Both the position numbers and the translations under genes were made by a program. The notes below the pieces were generated by a model. The model was given only the letters and a program-made list of their open reading frames with translations. It made no database searches and was not told the DNA's origin. DNA of 64,000 bases. Source: Pseudomonas sp. LS.1a (GTDB taxonomy: Bacteria > Pseudomonadota > Gammaproteobacteria > Pseudomonadales > Pseudomonadaceae). The stretch spans positions 2,334,001 to 2,398,000 of the forward strand of contig NZ_CP092827.1 in the NCBI RefSeq assembly GCF_022533585.1, written 5' to 3'. This document shows, piece by piece, positions 59,163 to 64,000 of this stretch. The first letter of the stretch is position 1. The number at the start of each line of letters is the position of its first letter.

Positions 59163-60167
59163 CTACTCCGCCAGGCCGACCATTCGGGCCAGCTCCGCTG
59201 CACGGTTGGCGTAGCCCCACTCGTTGTCGTACCAGGCGTAGATCTTCACCTGGGTGCCATTGACTACCAGGGTCGATAGCGCATCGATGATCGAGGACCG
59301 CGGGTCTGTGCGGTAGTCGATGGACACCAGTGGTCGCGCTTCGTAGCCCAGAATGCCTTTCAACGGGCCTTCGGCAGCCGCCTTCAGCAACGCGTTGACC
59401 TCTTCAGCCGTGGTCTCACGCGCCACTTCGAACACGCAGTCGGTCAGCGAGGCGTTGGCCAGCGGTACACGCACGGCGTGACCATTCAGCTTGCCGCGCA
59501 GCTCAGGGAATATCTCGGCGATTGCGGTAGCCGAGCCCGTTGTGGTCGGGATCAGGCTCATGCCTGAGGCACGGGCGCGACGCAGGTCCTTGTGCGGCGT
59601 ATCGAGGATGCTCTGGGTATTGGTCAGGTCGTGGATGGTGGTGATCGAGCCGTGGCGGATACCCAGGTTCTCGTGAATCACCTTGACCACCGGGGCCAGG
59701 CAGTTGGTGGTGCAGGACGCGGCGGTGACGATACGGTGTAGCGCCGGATCGAACAGGTGCTGGTTGACCCCCATCACCACGTTCAGCGCGCCTTTCTCCT
59801 TCACCGGAGCGCAGACCACTACGCGTTTGACGCCCTGATCCAGGTAGGCCTGGAGCACGGCTACCGACTTCATCTTGCCGCTGGCCTCGATGACCAGGTC
59901 GCAGCCCGACCAATCGGTGTCGGTGATTGCCTTGTTCGCAGTGACCTTGATGCGCTTGCCGTCGATCACCAGCGCGTCGCCTTGTGCCCCGGCTTCACGA
60001 TGCCAGCGCCCGTGGACCGAGTCGAAGTTGATCAGGTGGGCGTGGGTCTCGGCGTCGCCGGCCGGGTCATTGATCTGGACGAATTCGAATTCCGGCCAAT
60101 CCCAGGACGCCCGCAGCGCCAGGCGACCGATACGGCCAAATCCGTTGATGCCTACTTTGATTGCCAT
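59163..60167 (-). CDS. ArsJ-associated glyceraldehyde-3-phosphate dehydrogenase
   Basis: This is a 334-residue [13 protein letters not shown] is at the N-terminus, the catalytic cysteine is C152 in [10 protein letters not shown], and the phosphate-site [12 protein letters not shown] and [19 protein letters not shown] follow. In the ars operon it uses arsenate instead of phosphate to form 1-arseno-3-phosphoglycerate for ArsJ. It is distinct from the housekeeping enzyme by location only. It follows arsH after 23 bases. Confidence 0.93.
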   Translation of the reverse strand: MAIKVGINGFGRIGRLALRASWDWPEFEFVQINDPAGDAETHAHLINFDSVHGRWHREAGAQGDALVIDGKRIKVTANKAITDTDWSGCDLVIEASGKMKSVAVLQAYLDQGVKRVVVCAPVKEKGALNVVMGVNQHLFDPALHRIVTAASCTTNCLAPVVKVIHENLGIRHGSITTIHDLTNTQSILDTPHKDLRRARASGMSLIPTTTGSATAIAEIFPELRGKLNGHAVRVPLANASLTDCVFEVARETTAEEVNALLKAAAEGPLKGILGYEARPLVSIDYRTDPRSSIIDALSTLVVNGTQVKIYAWYDNEWGYANRAAELARMVGLAE

Positions 60168-60190
60168 GTTCCTGTTCTCGAGTTGGGACT

Positions 60191-60907
60191 TCAGATGGAT
60201 CGTTGATTGACACGCCTGGACAGTTCTTCGGCCGACTCCTTGCGCTCGGAGTAGCGGTCGACGAGGTAGTCGGCGCGGTCACGCAACAGCAGGGTGAACT
60301 TCACCAGTTCTTCCATGACATCGACGACACGGTCGTAGTACGGGGACGGTTTCATGCGGCCCGCTTCGTCGAACTCCAGGTAGGCCTTGGGCACTGACGA
60401 CTGGTTAGGGATGGTGAACATGCGCATCCAGCGGCCCAGCACGCGCAGCTGGTTGACCACGTTGAACGACTGCGAACCGCCGCACACCTGCATGACCGCG
60501 AGGGTCTTGCCCTGGGTCGGGCGCACAGCGCCCATGCTCAGGGGGATCCAGTCGATCTGCGACTTGAACACACCGGTCATCGCGCCGTGGCGTTCCGGCG
60601 AGCACCAGACCATGCCTTCCGACCACAGCACCAGTTCGCGCAGCTCCTTGACCATGGGGTGGTCTTCGGGGGCGTCATCCGCCAATGGCAGGCCGGACGG
60701 GTTGAAGATTCGCGTCTCGGCACCGAAGTGCTCCAGCAGGCGGGCCGCTTCCTCCGTCAGCAGGCGGCTGAAGGAGCGTTCGCGGGTCGATCCGTACAGC
60801 AGCAGGATGCGCGGCTTGTGGGTGGACTGCCGGGCGATCGCCAGTTTTTCGGCGGATGGCAGGTCGATCAGTTCGCTGTCGATGTTGGGGATAACATGTT
60901 CGGTCAT
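60191..60907 (-). CDS. arsH: Organoarsenical oxidase/flavoprotein ArsH
   Basis: This 238-residue NADPH-dependent FMN protein has the phosphate loop [15 protein letters not shown] and ArsH motifs ([33 protein letters not shown] region). ArsH oxidises trivalent methylated or aromatic arsenicals to less toxic pentavalent forms. It starts four bases after the acr3 stop. The start M of MTEHVIPN is the obvious one; the longer open frame is not. Confidence 0.92.
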   Translation of the reverse strand: MTEHVIPNIDSELIDLPSAEKLAIARQSTHKPRILLLYGSTRERSFSRLLTEEAARLLEHFGAETRIFNPSGLPLADDAPEDHPMVKELRELVLWSEGMVWCSPERHGAMTGVFKSQIDWIPLSMGAVRPTQGKTLAVMQVCGGSQSFNVVNQLRVLGRWMRMFTIPNQSSVPKAYLEFDEAGRMKPSPYYDRVVDVMEELVKFTLLLRDRADYLVDRYSERKESAEELSRRVNQRSI

Positions 60908-60911
60908 GGTT

Positions 60912-61973
60912 CTACTCCTGGGACAAGGCACCGGACGCCTGATCGAACCAGCGGCGCTTGAGCCACCAGGCCACGCCAACCAGCGAGATCAGTACCGGCA
61001 CTTCCACCAAAGGCCCGATGACGGTGGCAAAGGCGACCGGCGAGGCAAGGCCGAAGGTGGCGATGGCCACGGCAATGGCCAGTTCGAAATTGTTGCTTGC
61101 CGCGGTAAAGGCCAGCGCAGTGGTGCGGGGGTAGTCGGCTGCCAGCAGCTTGCCCATCCAGAAGCTGATGAAGAACATCACCACGAAATAGATGGTCAGT
61201 GGGATGGCGATGCGCAGCACATCCAGCGGCAGTTGCAGGACCATGTCGCCTTTCAGGCTGAACATGGCCACGATGGTCAGCAGCAACGCCACGAGCGTCA
61301 GCGGGCTGATCTTCGGAATGAACTGCTCCTGGTACCAGGTTGCGCCCTTACTGCTGATCAGGATCTTCCGGGTCAGGAAGCCGGCCAGGAACGGGATACC
61401 CAGGTAGATCAGCACCGATTGGGCGATATCGAGGAAGCTGGTCTCGATGACGCTGCCCTCCAGGCCGAACAGCGGGGGCAGCAGCCCCAGGAAAATCCAG
61501 GCGTACACACTGAAGAACACAATCTGGAAAATGCTGTTGAAGGCAACCAGGCCGGCCACGTACTGGTTGTTGCCGCCGGCGATCTGGTTCCACACCAGCA
61601 CCATGGCGATGCAACGTGCCAGGCCGATGAGGATAAGGCCGGTCATGTACTCGGGCCTGTCGGAAAGAAAAACGACCGCCAGCCCGAACATCAGCACCGG
61701 GCCGATCACCCAGTTCTGAATCAGCGACAGGGCGAGGATGCGTTTGTCCTTGAAGACCTGCGGCAACTCCTCGTATTTCACCTTTGCCAATGGCGGGTAC
61801 ATCATCACGATCAGGCCGATCGCGATGGGGATGTTCGTCGAGCCCAGCGACAAGCTGTTCAGCCAAACCGGCAACCCTTGGAACAGGCTGCCCAGGGCGA
61901 TGCCAAGGCCCATGGCCAAAAAGATCCAGACCGTCAGGTAGCGGTCGAGGAAGGAAAGTCGGCTTTTGCTCAT
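60912..61973 (-). CDS. arsB: Arsenite efflux transporter Acr3 (ArsB)
   Basis: This is a 353-residue protein with ten membrane segments. The start [25 protein letters not shown] and [22 protein letters not shown] are typical of Acr3. It exports arsenite as a proton antiporter. The usual partner arsC has been deleted next to its start. AGGGAG precedes the ATG. Arsenite would come only from the environment or other reductases. Confidence 0.94.
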   Translation of the reverse strand: MSKSRLSFLDRYLTVWIFLAMGLGIALGSLFQGLPVWLNSLSLGSTNIPIAIGLIVMMYPPLAKVKYEELPQVFKDKRILALSLIQNWVIGPVLMFGLAVVFLSDRPEYMTGLILIGLARCIAMVLVWNQIAGGNNQYVAGLVAFNSIFQIVFFSVYAWIFLGLLPPLFGLEGSVIETSFLDIAQSVLIYLGIPFLAGFLTRKILISSKGATWYQEQFIPKISPLTLVALLLTIVAMFSLKGDMVLQLPLDVLRIAIPLTIYFVVMFFISFWMGKLLAADYPRTTALAFTAASNNFELAIAVAIATFGLASPVAFATVIGPLVEVPVLISLVGVAWWLKRRWFDQASGALSQE

Positions 61974-61991
61974 GGTGTATCTCCCTGAACG

Positions 61992-62067
61992 TCAGAGCGT
62001 TCCGATACGTGCCAGCTCGCCTTGAGCTGGGTGGCATCCAGTTGTTCGAAAGGCAATGTGAAAAATG
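61992..62067 (-). pseudogene. arsC: C-terminal scar of arsenate reductase arsC
   Basis: Between arsR and acr3 the minus strand reads AFFTLPFEQLDATQLKA and, after a one-base frameshift, ELARIGTL and a stop at 61992. The pattern LPxExLDxxxLxxxLxxIG is the C-terminus of low-molecular-weight phosphatase type ArsC. About 25 codons remain; the N-terminal catalytic CxxxxxR loop is gone. Confidence 0.65.
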
Positions 62068-62088
62068 CCGTGTTTTTCTCGGCAGTGG

Positions 62089-62445
62089 TCAGCAGCAGGT
62101 AGCGACGCGCTGAGGGCGGTCACCCATGCTGTCCAGTCGTTTGGCGCTGGTGTTCAACCAGTCGCGGTTGGCCTCCAGCGTTGTTACCAGGACATCGCGT
62201 ACCCAGGTGGGCAGTTCTGGATGCAGGCGGTAGTAGACCCACTGGCCTTGGCGGCGGTCTTCAAGCAGGCCGCAGGTACGCAGTTGTGCCAGGTGGCGGG
62301 AGACCTTGGGTTGGCTTTCTTCCAGGGCGCAAATCAGTTCACAGACGCATAGCTCTTGCTCGCGAGCGATCAGCAGCATCATCCGAATGCGGTTCTCGTC
62401 GGCGAGGCATTTGAAGACCTGGGTCGGGGTCAGCGAGTCAGTCAT
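62089..62445 (-). CDS. arsR: Arsenic-responsive repressor ArsR
   Basis: This 118-residue winged-helix repressor has the arsenite-binding cysteines in ELCVCELICALEE (C33, C35, with C39) and a recognition helix SQPKVSRHLAQL. It represses the ars operon until arsenite binds. Its own promoter lies upstream, with TTGATA/TATCAA arms. The C-terminus ends VATCC, next to the arsC scar. Confidence 0.94.
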   Translation of the reverse strand: MTDSLTPTQVFKCLADENRIRMMLLIAREQELCVCELICALEESQPKVSRHLAQLRTCGLLEDRRQGQWVYYRLHPELPTWVRDVLVTTLEANRDWLNTSAKRLDSMGDRPQRVATCC

Positions 62446-62473
62446 GGCAGTTCTCGGTGTTTGCTCTTCATGC

Positions 62474-62494
62474 TTGATATATATGGTTTATCAA
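62474..62494 (-). promoter_or_regulatory. ArsR operator candidate
   Basis: TTGATA (62474-62479) and TATCAA (62489-62494) are inverted arms with nine bases between them, in the AT-rich stretch 29 bases before arsR. TTGATATAT also makes a plausible promoter element. Confidence 0.6.
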
Positions 62495-62602
62495 ATATAC
62501 GAATTTTCGCATGTATTGCAAGGCCTGCCAGATTGATTCCTGCAGACGAAAAGAAGGCCTTGCAGGAGATCGGCCAGCTTGTGGGCTGCGCTGACGCTTG
62601 GC

Positions 62603-62756
62603 GAACTGAATTCGCAAGCAGTCCGCGTACCCTGTGGGAGCGGCTTTAGCCGCGAAGAATCCAACGCGGTGGATGGCACCGGCTGCGCCGGTGTTCGCGG
62701 CTAAAGCCGCTCCCACAGGGTCCCTGCCAATTCAATGAGTCATGTGCAGTTCCATG
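62603..62756. repeat. Right copy of the 154-bp inverted duplicate
   Basis: Inverted copy of 43226-43379, with the REP pair GTGGGAGCGGCTTTAGCCGCGAA and flanks conserved beyond the REP. Together the two bracket the 19.2-kb accessory segment. The rest of the 425-base gap (62446-62870) holds the arsR promoter and nothing else I can name. Confidence 0.9.
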
Positions 62757-62870
62757 AGGGCGGGCCAGTCCGTTCCACCGTAGCGTCCTGTCGATCAAGG
62801 CTTGACCGCCCACGCTGTGCAAATACGGTTAACATGCTCCAGGCCTGCCCCCATCGTTGAAGAGAGTTGT

Positions 62871-63791
62871 ATGGAGTTACGTCAGCTTCGCTATTTCCTG
62901 AGTGTTCTGGAGTACGGCAGTCTTGGCAGGGCGGCGGTCGAGCTCGGGGTCGGCGCCTCCGCACTGAGCCAGCAACTGTCGAAGCTGGAGAGCGAGGTGA
63001 GTACCCGGCTTTTGACACGTTCGAGCACCGGCGTCTCGCCGACGGCGGCGGGCCTGGCCTTTGAATACCATGCGCGCCTGGCGCTTCGTCAGGCGGAGCA
63101 TGCTGTGCTGGCAGCACAGAGCGGCCGCATGAGCGGCTACGCCAGCGTGGGGTTGGCACCGACCACCGCATCGATTCTTGGCCTGGCGTTGATCGACAGG
63201 ATGCGCGAACGCTATCCGGACATCCGCCTGCACCTGGTGGAAATGCTGTCTGGCTATCTGATGAACCAACTCAATGCCAGGCACCTTGACCTGGCGGTGC
63301 TGTTCCAGGCAGAGACGGGGCCGCGGCTGGATGTCCGGGCGCTTCTGACGGAGCGGCTGTTCGTGCTGGTTCCCGCCCCGCTGGTCAAGGCCGAGTGGGG
63401 CGAGTCGCTTACATTGCAACAGATTGCGACGCTCCCCTTGGTGATGCCCAGCACCCAGCATGGTCTGCGTACGACATTGCGCTCGATTTTCGAACGGGCC
63501 GGGCTGGAGGCCAGCATCGTCATGGAAGTCGATGGTCTGTCGCTGTTGATGGATTGTGTCTGTGCGGGCCATGCCGCCACCATCCAGCCCGGCGCCACGG
63601 TGGCCCGGGCGCATCAGGCGGGCTTGCGCGTGTTTGCCATCGATGAAGCACAGGCGCAGCGTCGCAATGTGATTGTCAGCCTGACCGATGACGAGCTCTC
63701 GCCGGCCGCGTTGGCGACACGGATCGTACTGCAGGAGGTCGCTCGGGATCTGGTGGAGCAGGGCCGATGGCCTGGGGCCCGGTTGCTATGA
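62871..63791 (+). CDS. tcuR: LysR-family regulator TcuR
   Basis: This 306-residue LTTR has an N-terminal HTH (LRQLRYFLSVLEYGSLGRAAVELGVGASALSQQLSKLESEV). The effector domain reads SGYASVGLAPTTASILGLAL, then LLMDCVCAGHAATIQPGA. The following gene is the start of tricarballylate dehydrogenase, which makes TcuR the natural call. ATG is preceded by AGAGAG. Its operator may lie in the 148-base gap before tcuA, where TTCGTGACCTGGAGGCG contains the ribosome site only. Confidence 0.82.
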   Translation: MELRQLRYFLSVLEYGSLGRAAVELGVGASALSQQLSKLESEVSTRLLTRSSTGVSPTAAGLAFEYHARLALRQAEHAVLAAQSGRMSGYASVGLAPTTASILGLALIDRMRERYPDIRLHLVEMLSGYLMNQLNARHLDLAVLFQAETGPRLDVRALLTERLFVLVPAPLVKAEWGESLTLQQIATLPLVMPSTQHGLRTTLRSIFERAGLEASIVMEVDGLSLLMDCVCAGHAATIQPGATVARAHQAGLRVFAIDEAQAQRRNVIVSLTDDELSPAALATRIVLQEVARDLVEQGRWPGARLL

Positions 63792-63939
63792 CCCAGACTG
63801 TGGGTTCATTCATCCAACCCCTTTAGAAAAACTGAATGCCTCCCCCCGACGATCGCGTTTCGCACCCTCCGGGCACTCATTAAAGTCCGTGGCCACGAGG
63901 AGCACCCGAACATTCGGCTCTTCGTGACCTGGAGGCGAA

Positions 63940-64000
63940 ATGATCGATGTGCTAGTCATCGGAGGGGGCAATGCCGCCCTCTGTGCCGCGCTGATGGCGC
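63940..64000 (+). CDS. tcuA: FAD-dependent tricarballylate dehydrogenase TcuA, N-terminal fragment
   Basis: The window ends 61 bases into the gene. The first residues MIDVLVIGGGNAALCAALMA contain the GxGxxA FAD-binding motif of TcuA (fumarate reductase-like flavoprotein). GGAGG lies five bases before the ATG. The enzyme would oxidise tricarballylate to cis-aconitate. The call rests on this short match and on the tcuR neighbour. Confidence 0.75.
   Translation, partial: MIDVLVIGGGNAALCAALMA

Noticed and set aside
6963..62756. Repeated GTGGGAGCGG... elements as CRISPR repeats
   Set aside because: They are spread over the window as inverted REP pairs, not evenly spaced direct repeats with unique spacers; no cas genes.

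Overview
The window reads as a chromosomal segment of a Pseudomonas of the putida group. The grounds are high GC, near-exclusive use of Pseudomonas-type gene families, many copies of the P. putida type REP sequence (core GTGGGAGCGGGC...GCCCGCGAA and GTGGGAGCGGCTTTAGCCGCGAA), and a ped/PQQ alcohol oxidation cluster whose order matches what I remember of P. putida KT2440. No rRNA, tRNA, CRISPR array, complete insertion sequence or prophage is visible.

Layout. 0-2.5 kb: end of a phosphate ABC transporter (pstA, pstB without phoU), then an overlapping pair of a degenerate Fic-like protein and a HAD-like phosphatase. 2.6-7.7 kb: a polyamine/gamma-glutamyl module (glutamine synthetase-like ligase, class I amidotransferase hydrolase, class III aminotransferase) bracketed by two nearly identical XRE-cupin regulators. 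7.7-17.4 kb: a light-response module. It holds a short LOV photoreceptor and a MerR-type class II LitR regulator, an FeS photolyase/cryptochrome, a chalcone isomerase-like protein, short-chain dehydrogenases, and a six-gene operon for membrane lipid modification (SnoaL, SDR, FAD oxidase, DUF1365, cyclopropane synthase-like, DUF2878). T(G/A)TACA repeats mark its promoters. 17.7-43.2 kb: the ped alcohol/aldehyde oxidation cluster: porin, FIST protein, PedS1 hybrid kinase, PedR1, a CxxxCW rhodanese-like protein, an ABC system (pedA1A2BC-like), PedS2/PedR2, the calcium-type dehydrogenase PedE, cytochrome PedF, accessory periplasmic proteins, the lanthanide-type dehydrogenase PedH, aldehyde dehydrogenase PedI, a second pqqA, a second pqqD, an iron-type alcohol dehydrogenase (ErcA-like) and a second hybrid kinase.

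43.2-62.8 kb: a mixed accessory segment bracketed by a 154-bp inverted duplicate. It contains a SulP transporter, a stretch of gene remnants (FUSC, LysR, FNT), OsmC, a putative amide-degradation unit (exported amidohydrolase, LysR, C45 acylase-like, MHS transporter), a broken exonuclease III, a group of small stress-type genes, and an arsenic locus (arsR, acr3, arsH, GAPDH, arsJ) from which arsC has been lost apart from a C-terminal scar. 62.8-64 kb: tcuR and the first bases of tcuA (tricarballylate use).

How it works together. Alcohols enter through the porin, are oxidised in the periplasm by PedE (Ca) or PedH (lanthanide) with electrons passing to PedF, and aldehydes are oxidised by PedI. 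Three sensor kinases and two response regulators control the set. I see two families of repeated DNA motifs in its promoters, one of them a palindrome present only in front of pedE and pedH among the cluster promoters I inspected, which makes it a candidate operator for the lanthanide switch regulator PedR2. The light module probably repairs DNA and remodels membrane lipids on blue-light exposure. Arsenate is probably handled as 1-arseno-3-phosphoglycerate (GAPDH plus ArsJ) because the reductase gene is gone.
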